This document shows positions 24,190 through 34,740 of a stretch of DNA of 64,000 nucleotides, in pieces. The first letter of the stretch is position 1; each line of letters begins with the position of its first letter. The notes beneath the pieces are model-generated. The model was given only the letters and a program-made list of their open reading frames with translations. It was not told the DNA's origin and did not search any database. The DNA comes from Phyllostachys edulis (taxonomy: Eukaryota > Streptophyta > Magnoliopsida > Poales > Poaceae): assembly GCA_036346405.1 (NCBI GenBank), contig CM070554.1, positions 48,259,058 through 48,323,057 of the forward strand. The letters are read 5' to 3'. The position numbers were made by a program, and so were the translations under genes.

Positions 24190-24336
24190 CCGCGGCGCAA
24201 GATGACGCAAGGAGAAGCGGTTTAGGTCAAGAGAAGATCAAGACGACTCTTTAAGATACGTGCGTGAGTTAAACCCGGTTGTGTGTGGGCTTAACGGGTG
24301 GCCAAATTGGAATATTCTTTTGATGCTAGCCTCAAG

Positions 24337-24346
24337 TATAAATAGG
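24337..24346 (+). promoter_or_regulatory. TATA box of SIRE-like LTR
   Basis: TATAAATAGG. The same sequence stands at 31632-31641 in the 3' LTR, and on the minus strand at 48073-48081 in the third LTR copy. Confidence 0.75.
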
Positions 24347-25227
24347 AGGGGGTGCTGTCTAGCAGCTCTCAACCCTTCATTTGGAAACTCTAGCTTTTGT
24401 TGTTAGGGGTTGGAGAGATTAGTGGGAGGTTAGGATTCTAGAGAGATGGATTGATTTGAGTACACAAGTGTTGAGCTTTTTCCTCCATGGTGGAGTGGTT
24501 GTAAACCAACATTAATCACAAATCAATCTATACAAGATTTTTCAAAGATGTGTCTCTTTTTGTTCTTTCTCTCTATTTCGTGATTTTGATTCTTTCTTTG
24601 ATCCTTGAGTTTTTCTTTGGTTTCTTGCCATAATCTAGCTTGCTGTGATATGTGCGAATACATCTAGAATCATCTTGATCATCAATCACCCACGAGCAAG
24701 TGTTTGGATCATATTTTGGTTTTGACTCGGTTTTTTAAGCAACCTTCGTTCGAACGGAAAAAGGTCAGAACTTTGGCAGGGATCTTCATGATCGTCGCAT
24801 GGAATAGGTTCCTGACATCCTTAGGAAGGTTTGTTTCAAGTTTCGTAAAGTTTGGAGTTGCGGATCAAAAGTTACGTCAATTTTTTATTTCGTTTCCAGG
24901 CTGTTTACTATTCATTCGTCTGTTTTTACTGTTTATGCAGTTCGACCGGTTCTGTTCATCCGGTTGTTCCGGATTGCGGTACGACTGACACTATTCATCT
25001 GCTACAATCGGTATTGTTCATCAGCGCGTTTTTTGTGTTTTTGGTCGTTTCTCTTGGCGGTTCGAAGGGGTTTCAGTACAAGTCTTCCGCTATGCTTATA
25101 TATATTGATCTTCGTAGTTCTCATAGCTATTGGAGTCAATATCATGTTTGAATCTGATCCAATCTTAAAAGAAAAATAGATAGTGCTCCTATTCACCCCC
25201 CTCTAGTCACCGTTTCGGTCCTACAAG

Positions 25228-25243
25228 TGATATCAGAGCAAGG
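25228..25243 (+). other. SIRE-like primer-binding site
   Basis: TGATATCAGAGCAAGG, two bases after the LTR end CCTACA; initiator tRNA-Met type with one mismatch. Confidence 0.75.
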
Positions 25244-25278
25244 TTTGCTCTTTTGTGATCTTCATCAATCTTTGAGCA

Positions 25279-27055
25279 TGGCGACTAGTACGTTGACTTG
25301 TGAGCGCTTCTTTGCATCTTGTCGTGGTTCTTTTGTCGTTGATGTCCGCCGTGACAAGATGCTTCAACGTACGATATTTATGTGGGCGGTGGAGGAGGAA
25401 TTCTCCTGCGATATTTGTGGCGATCTCTTTGGTTTTGATTGTCCTAGTTTCAGGGATGAGATACGCATGGAGCCCGAGAGAAGGAGCCCATTGGCATATG
25501 TTCTGTAGCGATAGAGGATGAGCGTGATGGAGAGCTTTTCGAGGATGATCATGATGACTCTTTCGAGGATGATTCCCTACTCGAGCTAAGCAAGGTAAGC
25601 AAAGAAAAACTCATTGATTGCTTATGGTCATATGATCTTAAACTGATTGCTTTTAGGAAGAAAATGAAATTGCTAGAAAGAAAGAAGGGTGATTTGTCTC
25701 ATGAGTTTGCCAAATTGAAAACTTCCATGTATGCTTTTGATTCCTTGCTTGTAGATATGGATAACTTGAATAATTCTCTTGCATGCCTAAAATCTGAAAA
25801 TGAATTATTGAAATCAAATGCTTCAATGCCATATGATTCTTGTGTTGCCTTACATCATGAGCTTGACAATGCTAAGTTAGAAATAGGCAATTTTGGATCT
25901 ATAGCTAGAAATGATTGTGATTCTTGTGTAGGCAGGCTTGCTGAATTTGAAAAGTTAAAATTGAATAATTCCAGTCACCTTGAGCAATTAGAGAATGTTA
26001 GGGCTGAAATTCTTGAAATTAAAGCTAGCCCTTGTAGCATGTGCTTAGAGTACGAAAAATTGCTTAAGGATGGTTTAGTCTCTTGCAAGAATTGTGCTAG
26101 TTTAGAAAATAAAATTGATGCTTTGAATTGCATGCTTAATACGAAAGCATAATTAAATTCTTGCACATCTTGCATTTCCTTGAAAAGCGAGGTTGAGTCT
26201 TTGAAGAAATTACACGATGATATGAATGCCAAGTCTTGTGACTCTTGTATTTACCTCCACTCTGAGATTGACGTTTTCAAGATTTCTCTTGCTTCTTTAC
26301 ATTCGGAGATGGAGTCTTCTCATGCTAAACATGAGTCATTTGATGTTGGTTTTTATGCCATCACTTTGAGTAGCTGTTCTTTGGCAAGTGCGACTCTTTT
26401 GAACTCTTCTTGTGTTGTCCAAGGGATTTCTAAAGACAAGGGTGCTTCTTCCTCAAATGGTACATCTTCAAAAGAGAAGTATCATTGCACCTTTTGTAAA
26501 AAAGATGGACACATTGTTGAGTTTTGCTTCCACCGTGTCAAACACCGGTGTCGAATGTGTCATCGAGCTTTTAGGGACACACATTTCCCATCTCATGGCA
26601 TGTGTGAGCCTAGTGCCAACACGAGGGCAAGTTATGATGTTGGTTCTTCCAGCTTGTCCTAGGGGACTTCACTTTTGAGCGATAATGGTACTTCGTCCTC
26701 TCGGACTGTGTCTCCTAGTAGTCCTTTATACCATTGCTCATTTTGTAAGAAGGATGGACATCATGTGGATTTCTGTTTTCAGTGTGCAAAACAAATGTGT
26801 CGAGCTCATGCTTCTAAGTCTCCTAGTGGGCCTATCTTTCTCATGACATGCACACTAAAGAGCTTAGCACGAGGACTCACTCTGTTGATTACTTCTTTGA
26901 CACATTTTCTTGTGGTGTTGGACAGCATCGTAGACTCGGTTTCCGTGATTTTGGTTTTGGTCGACGAGTTGCCCCAAGATAGGTTTTTTGTCATTTCCCG
27001 AGAGGTGGACCTCGTTTTGTTCATCGAGGTATACACCCATAGCGAGGATGTGTGA
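25279..27055 (+). pseudogene. SIRE-like gag with coiled coil and two zinc-knuckle modules
   Basis: A likely start is the ATG at 25279 (MATSTLTCERFF), followed by a frame change near 25500 and an acidic stretch (FEDDHDDSFEDDSLLELSK). From 25664 the protein is heptad-rich with a repeated theme of Leu/Lys helices and Cys pairs (YDSCVALHHELDNAKLE, SCKNCASLENKIDALN), broken by a stop at 26150. Then 26180-26662 ends with the knuckle CTFCKKDGHIVEFC, and 26675-27055 carries a second, CSFCKKDGHHVDFC (both CX2CX4HX4C). This looks like an expanded capsid/nucleocapsid. The downstream part is Pro- and Ser-poor and frames wander, so the true end is uncertain. Confidence 0.75.
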
Positions 27056-28640
27056 GTTCCTTTAGTGCCTCTGTTGGTTCTCATCATGATGCTTTCAAGC
27101 AAGGTCATCGCCGCTTTTCTAGAGATGGACCTCGTTTTCCTCATCGAGGTGTCCACTCTTGACGTGCCTCCAAGGATGGTGTTGGATCTTCTTGAATGGA
27201 CCATCATTTGCATCATACTAACTCACATAATGGTTCAATTGCTTCTAGTGGCTGTGTGTCCAAGGGGTTGGGTTCCCTTGTATTTGCTCTCTAACCCTTC
27301 GGGATCCAAGACTTGGACATCTTACCTTTCTCATGTATAGGTACCAGGGACGCGGGTTGGAAAACATGAACTTAAATGGTTCTGGTCTTTTTGTTCATCA
27401 CGTGATCGGGACATTTGATGGTTCTCCATCCCCATGATGGCCTCCAAGAGGCATGTGCTTTCATGATCAGCGTCTTCACCTGTTTTTGTGAGCTATCTTA
27501 CATCTTCATGCCTATATCTTCATGATTATTAATTCTTGGTGTGTTGTGTTGTTCTTTGTACTCACTTGCATTATATCGGCACATGTTACTCTTATGATAT
27601 CTTTCATCATGCCTTTGCTAGTACCTTACTTATGTATCTATGTTTTAGACTGTTGTTTATTATTTCCATGGCAGTATGAGCTTGGTTTTGTCATCAAGAG
27701 CTTGTGTTGTTTTGTACTTTTATTATCTTGCTCTTGTTGATTCTTGCTTTATGTATCCACATGCTTACTTGATATCCATGTTAGCATACATTATCTATGA
27801 TTTGTTCTATAACATATTTATGCTTACATGGTATTGTGCTTTATTGTTAATCGTGGATACATGAGCTTTGCCATAGCTTCACTAGCATGCTTTACCCTTT
27901 ACTGGTTGTATGTTGTGTGATATGCTATGCACTTGCTTGCTCCTATGCCTTATTATGGATTAAGGATATTTTGAGCTTTATCATATCTTGGATAGCATGT
28001 GTTGCAATTGATATGTCTATCTTCATGCTCATGCCCTGAATTGTTGATTATATGCTTTTATGAGCTTTGGATCATCTACTGCTATTCTTGCTAGTCGTGT
28101 GTCTCAGTACTATTTTCCTAGATAATGTCTCACTAACCCAGTACCAAGGCATAGACTTCTTCTGTCTCTTTGGTGTAGTCTTGTCAGCTGAGAAGGAGAA
28201 CATGTGGCTCATGACTCCAATTGTTGATTCTCTTTCATATGTATATTCGATGCTGGCTATCACTTCTTGGAGATGCAATATGATCCAGCTTCTATTCATT
28301 CGACTACATCTCACTGTCAAGTGGTGCGACTCAGGTTCGAGCCCCTATACCTTACATTTGTGTATGGTACCCCCTTTCTACTTTGCATATCATCTGGTTC
28401 TTGTCAGGGGTTGGGCTTATTGAGTCCAGGGTAGATAGAAGGTTCTGCTCTAGCATGTGTCCTTTCTAGACACTCTTCTTATCTCATGGTTTACTAGGAT
28501 GCACTCTTCTCACAGCTTAGGTCGAGCTTGTGTCCCAGTCACTAGTCCTTATCAGGTTTTGAGCAGCTTGTAAGCATTTTAGTGTTAGTGTTTCACTCCT
28601 TAGCTAGTCGAGTCTTTTCCCCTAGAGATCTTGTGGAGTA
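27056..28640 (+). other. T-rich internal region without readable pol
   Basis: This is where protease, integrase and RT would lie in an autonomous copia element. I find no DTG, HHCC, DD35E or YVDD motif in any frame. It is T-rich with repeated TTGCTT, CATGCTT and ATGATAT words. Small frames (27522-27740, 28067-28423) are hydrophobic because of T-richness and have no domain. Confidence 0.6.
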
Positions 28641-28654
28641 GAAAGTCTTTGTGC

Positions 28655-28760
28655 TAGTGTGAAGTCCAAGACACAATTGGCAGGCATCCTCACCAAACCT
28701 TTCAACCCAACAAGGTTTGCCACCTTGAGAAGTGTGTTAGGGGTAAGTTATCCCTATGGG
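28655..28760 (+). pseudogene. RNase H C-terminal remnant
   Basis: One frame reads KSKTQLAGILTKPFNPTRF followed by ATLRSVLGVSYPYG. This is the conserved (Q)LADIFTKP tail of copia RNase H. The rest of the domain is missing or unreadable. It is followed at once by a TGAGGGGGAG tract. Confidence 0.7.
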
Positions 28761-30535
28761 TTGGTTTGAGGGGGAGTTGGTTCTTTTTTGAACTTTCCTT
28801 GTTCATTTGATCTTTTCTTGATCTGTTTTGAGCTTTTTGATCTTTTAAGGCTTTTTGATCTTTTTAGGCTTTTTGAGCTTTTTGATCTTTTCTTCTGATC
28901 TTCTTGATCCTTTTGACCCTTGTTGATCTTCTCGTCAAGTGTGTTCTCCAACTTTCACCTAGTGGTATCAACAAGTGTCTTCTTTGACTTTTGATGCTTT
29001 TTCTTGCGTCTCATTGTATCTTATTGCATTCATATAAAAATCACAAAAAGATGCATTGTAAGACAAGCTTTACTGCTTATCTTTTAAATTGATGAAGGTT
29101 TGCTTATTACCGTCTTGAGCTTTAGTATTTCAATTCTTGCTCAATGTCATGTCTAGTTCTTTGACTTGCTAGAATTATCATGCTTTCACATGTGTAGCTA
29201 AGTCTTTGCTAAATGAGCTAGAACTTTAAGACAACTTGAACTAAAAATTGCAATTTGTGGATTGTTTAGCCAGTTGCGCAATTAGTGTTCCTTTTGTGAC
29301 ATTGGCCCTGTCAAAATTGCTTTGTTAGCTCTTGAATCTAGAATTGATCATTGCTTGAGCTTCTTGTTATTTTGAGAATCTAAAACTGCTCTTGTGCAAA
29401 ATGAAAAATCACATTTAAAGATTGTCTTGTGTTTAAAATGTGCCAAACTACTCTCACAAGACTACATGCGACATACATGAATTTGGAGATAGTTTGATGA
29501 TCTAGACGATCTCATGGGGACTGCTTGTCAAAATTGACATGAACCTCAAGATTTGTCGCCCTGGTTAAAGTTTAGGAAGAGTTTGTGGATGGCTCCTAGT
29601 CCAGGATCTTCTTCACTAAGATAGGCCTTTTATCAACTTCAATATTCATTGCAAATGAAAAAATATTGAAAAATGGGCATTTGAGAAAAATTGAGCAAAA
29701 TGATTCAATTCAGGACATGTTTGTCTCTTAAGTGGTCATTGTTAGTTTTTTGATCTCACATTGATATTTTGACATGGTAATTATCATTTGAAGCTTTGCT
29801 TAAAATGTTAAAATTCATTGCTTTATATTGAGCCTTCTAGCTTAGCTTTGATATATATTTATTAACATGATCTTGCTAGTGCCTTCAGGCTTGATTGGTA
29901 TTGAGTAATATTAGAAATGCTAGCTTGTTCTTTTGGGTAATCTCCAAAGCTTCTTGTACTCAAAAATTGCAAAATACAAAAAATGAAGCCACTCCATTGC
30001 ATTTCATGCATGCTCCTTCTTATGCTTTTTCCTCATTTCTACATTTTTTTTCTCTAGACAAGAGCAAGGCGTGATTCCTTGATGACTCCGTTGTCAAAGG
30101 GGGAGAAGAAGTAACAAAAATGTTAAAAGGGGAGCTATTTGGAGAAAAAGGGAGAAAATAAAATTTTCTTGAAAAAATGATGATCATAGTGAGGGGGAGC
30201 TTTTTATTTGCATTCTTATGATCTTATTGTCATTTCTGAACTTGAATTGCAATTCTTGGAACCTCACAATGATCAAAGGTTAATTTGAACAATTGTTCTT
30301 TCATATGGACCTTAAGTGAGATTTCTTACTATTCTCTAGAAATTGAAGCTTTCTTGCTTTCTTCTACCTTATCTCACTTGCCGATACTATTCTAAAGCCA
30401 ACTTGGTCACTTCCATTGCTTTCTCTTGCATTTGGACCAAGTTGTGCCTTTGCACGAAAACATTGAGTTTTTCTTTCTCAAACCTCAAAATTTACATTTT
30501 TGGAAAATTGCCAATGTGAACATCAAGGGAGAGAT
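28761..30535 (+). other. 3' non-coding region with repeated purine tracts
   Basis: It holds a diverged short-repeat block (28790-28925, CTTTTTGATCTTTT-like words) and PPT-like tracts at 28768-28780, 30095-30108, 30126-30165 and 30191-30201. The last tract, AAGGGAGAGAT, lies immediately before the LTR at 30536. This layout is typical of SIRE/Maximus elements. Confidence 0.65.
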
Positions 30536-31100
30536 TGTGGATATCATGGGGATATACACATGATCTTAGAATGATGAGACAATTGGCAATAGCTTTGAAG
30601 TCTTGTCGAAATTGTTGTTTTTAGCAAAGTGTCAGGATAATCGGTCGTACCGGCATTGAAGGTACGGTAGTACCGCAGTGCGGTAATACCGCAAGTTGTG
30701 TGGCAATAGTACCACAGGGTGGTAATACCGTTTGATACATGGCGGTTTGTATTTTCCAGAGAAGATGTTTTGTGGAGCTCTAGTCTTCATTGGAAAGCGA
30801 TCGATCATGATTATTGGAGCGATACGACATTGATCTTGGTAGTACCACTGGTAACATGGCGGTAATACCGTTTGTGTTGTGATTGTCGACCTATTTGGAG
30901 AATTGGCTTTGGGTTACGTCAAGTTCATGTGTTTTAGTGCATATATGTTGCATGATGCATGTTTTGATTAACGTTGGTCAAGTTGCGAAGAACTTGTTCC
31001 CGGAAACAATTTCTTGGTCTATTGTTGTGTAGGTTGCTTGAGGTCAACGATGGTCAACGGCGAGGATGATCGGGATTAGGCTTGGAGAGCTGAGGTCCAG

Positions 31101-31260
31101 AATGATCGGGGATGCCGGGTGAAGTCAATGGATTCAAGCATGACGCAAAATAGACAAGGATGACCGAATGGGCAGTTCGGAACGATCGGGGATGCCGGGT
31201 GAAGTCAATGGATTCAAGCATGACGCAAAATAGACAAGGATGACCGAATGGGCAGTTCGG
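31101..31260 (+). repeat. 80-bp tandem duplication in the 3' LTR
   Basis: The units 31101-31180 and 31181-31260 differ at one base (AATGATCGGG and AACGATCGGG). The 5' LTR has a single unit at about 21633-21711. Confidence 0.9.
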
Positions 31261-31631
31261 TGCGATGGGTTGGATCAAGCGGCGCGGGGGTCAGTGCAAG
31301 TGCCATGGTGGTTTTCGCGGGAGCCAGATGGGAGAGACTTGCCGACATGATGAGAGCCATTGATCAACCTATACATGGCGAAGGAGGCGATTGCTTCACC
31401 AAGATTGGACTCGGTCTTTAGAGAAGGATCGAGAAGGGGTATTTTGGTAATTTCACCTAAATACCGCCTTGGTGACATTTTGGCTAAACTGCGGCGCAAG
31501 ACGACGCAAGGAGAACCAGTTTAGGTCAAGAGAAGATGAAGACGACGCTTTAAGATGTGTGCATGAGTTAAACCCGTTTGTGCGTGGGCTTAACGGGTGC
31601 CCAAATTGGAATATTCTCTAGATGCTAGCCG

Positions 31632-31641
31632 TATAAATAGG
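31632..31641 (+). promoter_or_regulatory. TATA box of SIRE-like LTR
   Basis: TATAAATAGG, the same as in the 5' LTR. Confidence 0.7.
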
Positions 31642-32390
31642 AGAGGGTGCTGTCCAGCAGCCCTCAACCCTTCATTTGGAAACCCTAGCTTTTGTTGTTA
31701 GGGCTTGGAGAGATTGGTGGGAGGTTAGGGTTCTAGATAGATGGATTGATTTGAGTACTCAAGTATTGAGCTTTGTCCTCCATGATGGAGTGGTTGTAAA
31801 CCAACATCAATCACAAATCAATCTATGCAAGATTTCTCAAAGATGTGTCTCTTTGTGTTCTTTCTCTCTATTTCGTGATTTTGAGTCTTTCTTTGATCTG
31901 CAAGTTTTTCTTTGGTTTCTTACCGTGATCCAGCTTGTTGTGACATGTGGGAATACATCTAGAATTATCTTGATCATCAATCACCCACGAGCAAGCGTTT
32001 TTATCATCCTTTTGTTTTGACTTGGTTTTTGAAGCAACGTTCGTTCGAACGGAAAAAGGTCAGAACTTTGGCAGGGATCTTCATGATCGTCATATGGAAT
32101 AGGTTCCTAACATCCTTAGAAAGGTGTGTTTCATGTTTCGTGATGTTTGGAGTTGCGGATCAAAAGTTACGTCATTTTTTATTTCGTTTTTAGGCTATTT
32201 ACTATTCAATCGCACGTTTTACTGTTCATGCAGTTCGACCGGCACTGTTCATCCGGTTGTTCCAGCTTGCGGTACGACCGGTATTGTAATATCCTGAAAT
32301 TAACCCTTAAGGGCCTACGTGAAAATAGACGAAGAGGATACGTAAAAAGGGGATATTTTAGAGTTTTTTACGGGGAGTTGGCTCATGCCG

Positions 32391-32400
32391 GTATAAAAGG
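32391..32400 (+). promoter_or_regulatory. TATA box of gypsy LTR
   Basis: GTATAAAAGG, repeated at 41175-41184 and, on the minus strand, at 61863-61872 (GTATAAAAGG). Confidence 0.75.
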
Positions 32401-33913
32401 ATCTTGGGGGAGAGAGGGACCCAAATTCCAAATCCTAGTAGTATTTCATTTTCCTATGGCGCCGCCAGCGTAGTCGCCTCATCTCCCGAAATCACCATCG
32501 CCATGTGCAGCTGGCTCCTATGCATTTGCATGCACGCTAGCGTTTGCTCAGCAGCCAAGCGCAATGACGTGCTGTCCGGTCGACTGCCGCATGGACGCGC
32601 CTGCCCATGAGCGCGTGTGCGTGTCGGCCGTCACCTACCGTCTCAGCGCCCGCCCGCGTGCATGAGGCAACGCCGCTGCCGCGTGATAGCCTGCAGCTGA
32701 ACGCCTGCTGCCGCGTGGATTTGGCCAGATCCTTCTTTTCCCAGCTGCGCATCATTTTGCTGCCTACGTCGCCGACACTCGTTGCTGCACCCGAGCGCAT
32801 GGAGGTTTGCTGCACGTCCTCCTTTTGCAGCTGCTATTGCTCTGCTAGTTAATGCCGTTTTTTTTTGTGTTCTGCTACGACTAGCGCTGCATGCTTGCAT
32901 TCAATTGGCATAGCAAAGGAGAGAGATGATCTAGTAGTGCAGGATCTTGTATGCAATGGTGGCTTTAAGTAGTGGATTAATTTAATGCTGCACTGTTTTG
33001 TTATTTAATAGGATAGTTAGGAGAGAGACTAGTTAAAGGTGCCGCATTTAATTAGATGTCTTTGCCTGCAGTGTGTTTTAATCGAGTTGTAGGGGAGAGA
33101 GAAGAAATAGATGATGCTACATGCATGCATTTTAAATTGAAGAATTAAGGGAGAGAGAGAGAGGTTGGATACTGCTCATGTATTAGTTAATTAGAATTGC
33201 ATGCATGCTGGAATAGCAAACCATGAGATGTACTTTTCCGGATTGGCTGCTAGCACTAGAAAATCAATTATGTAGTGCAAGGTTACTTTGTATGCGTGCA
33301 TGTTTAAATAGTAAAGGTGAGTCATTAGCTTGTTAGTGCTGCATGCTTCGTATTTATGTGTTTCTCTGGAATATTAACGGAGAGAGAGGAGCTAGCGTGT
33401 TTTGGTTGGAAACATGAGGGTGACAGCTTTGGTATTGGGGAAGCGCTAGCATTTGGGGAAGTATAGGCGCGATGTCAATTAACTGTTGTTCTTGTGATGC
33501 TGTAGCTTGTATTGAAATTTGAGTGTTTATTGTAGGAGAGACGTCGTGCTTGTTGCCATCTTCTAGCCAGACCGTGCGTCGCAACTAGTAAAGGTGGGGG
33601 TTTGGTCCCGGGGGGCAGCGCCCTCTTCGCGTCCACCGTTCCCGCACGGTTGAGGCAAGTATCCTGATTGTAGCATAATTACGATTGTTTGATGTGATTG
33701 CTTGCGTTTTACTCATATTAGCCATACTTGGAGGATAGTGTGATGAATATGAATAAAACTTGGTGAATGCATGTTTATGGCTAAAGATTACCTATGTATG
33801 TTGTTAATGCCTTACATGTTATTTGAGATCTGAGATTTTGGTATGTACTTGTTGATTCATATGTATGAAAGATAGAGTCATAGTACATACGCATATTGGG
33901 AGCATACCTGAGA

Positions 33914-34143
33914 CTTGGTCACGTGGTGACTAAGAATATACAGTTGAGGTCCCCGTCATGTAAATGATGGGCTTGTGGTCCACACATTCGTGGAATGTGG
34001 GTATTGAACAGAGGTCCCCATCATGAAGATGATGGGCAATGGTCCCTATACTCATGGAGTATAGGCTCTTGGTCCCTGTGCCAGAGGGCACAGGCAAGGG
34101 TATACATCGACGGTTGTATACCCCGCATTACCGGTAAAATGTG
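33914..34143 (+). repeat. Hairpin array in gypsy LTR (copy A)
   Basis: In order: TTGGTCAC/GTGACTAA; CCCGTCAT/ATGATGGG; CCACATTC/GAATGTGG; CCCATCAT/ATGATGGG; CTATACTC/GAGTATAG; CTGTGCC/GGCACAG; GGGTATACA/TGTATACCC; and a weaker GCATTACCGGTAAAATG. Several are preceded by GGTCC. The array lies about 1.5 kb downstream of the TATA box, inside the transcribed part. Confidence 0.8.
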
Positions 34144-34268
34144 AAAAGAGATAAAGATTAAAAGATGCATTGCATGATCGCATTACATAAGCATGGGAGT
34201 TGTGTTTAGTGTAATATTTCCTTTGGTATATGGATGCTATAACTGTGAACTTAGCGTTTCCTTTATTG

Positions 34269-34297
34269 ATACTTGCTGAGTCCTTGGGCTCACTCTT
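34269..34297 (+). repeat. Conserved GAGTCC/GGGCTC hairpin
   Basis: ACTTGCTGAGTCCTTGGGCTC pairs as GAGTCC with GGGCTC (one G-U). It is seen in the same position in seven gypsy LTR copies of the window. Confidence 0.65.
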
Positions 34298-34721
34298 GCT
34301 TTATTGTGTTTTTAGGTACCTCTGGCAAAAATGACATGCATGGGAGGGAGTAGTATTGTTTGGTTGCACTCACTACCACTCACCCTAAAGAAGACAATCA
34401 TTTAGTTTATACTCTAATAATAAGCAAATTGATTGAGAATCACTTATGGTTTTGGTTGGATGTTTTAGCTTATTTGTAATAGTGAGAGTAGCAAGTTTTC
34501 GTTATGCTTATTAATATTTTATCGGATTAGATAATCTTGCATGCTTGAATGAATTTGGATGATGAGTTATGGTTAATGATATACTTAATTGCTGGAACCT
34601 CGGTATAGTTAATTATACAAAGGAGGTTCTGTCGAAAAATTTGGTAAATGGTCTTAGCTTAGATTTGTTTAATTTTATTTTAGTAGCATTCCTGGCTCAA
34701 TGTTGAGCTGGGGTGTTACAG

Positions 34722-34740
34722 TTGGTATCAGAGCGGGCTG
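34722..34740 (+). other. Gypsy primer-binding site
   Basis: TTGGTATCAGAGCGGGCTG, one base after the LTR end; initiator tRNA-Met type. Confidence 0.85.

Larger units (their letters stand above)
20998..25225 (+). repeat. 5' LTR of the SIRE-like element (contains a gypsy solo LTR)
   Basis: It consists of 20998-21954 and 24190-25225. It matches the 3' LTR (30536-32284 plus 43488-43736). A cluster of CGGTA dyads lies in its first 420 bp and a TATA box at 24337-24346. The frame at 21681-21911 is LTR sequence without a domain. Confidence 0.88.
32285..34720 (+). repeat. 5' LTR of the coding-poor gypsy element
   Basis: TGTAATATCCTGAAATTAAC...GGGGTGTTACA. TATA at 32391-32400, a GC-rich transcribed stretch (32460-32800), a purine-rich GAGAGA stretch near 33145, a hairpin array at 33914-34143 and a CTTGCTGAGTCC hairpin at 34272-34293. 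Confidence 0.92.

Noticed and set aside
27522..28423. Several hydrophobic frames suggesting membrane proteins
   Set aside because: T-rich DNA gives Phe/Leu/Val-rich frames by chance. They lie inside a retroelement and have no start context or conserved motif.
31101..31260. Possible CRISPR-like or satellite repeat
   Set aside because: Only two directly adjacent units with no spacers; a simple tandem duplication.
32404..32900. Frames on both strands that could suggest a small secreted protein
   Set aside because: LTR sequence, not conserved between the paired LTRs.
34722..34740. tRNA-like sequence
   Set aside because: Only the tRNA-complementary primer-binding site is present; no cloverleaf can be drawn.
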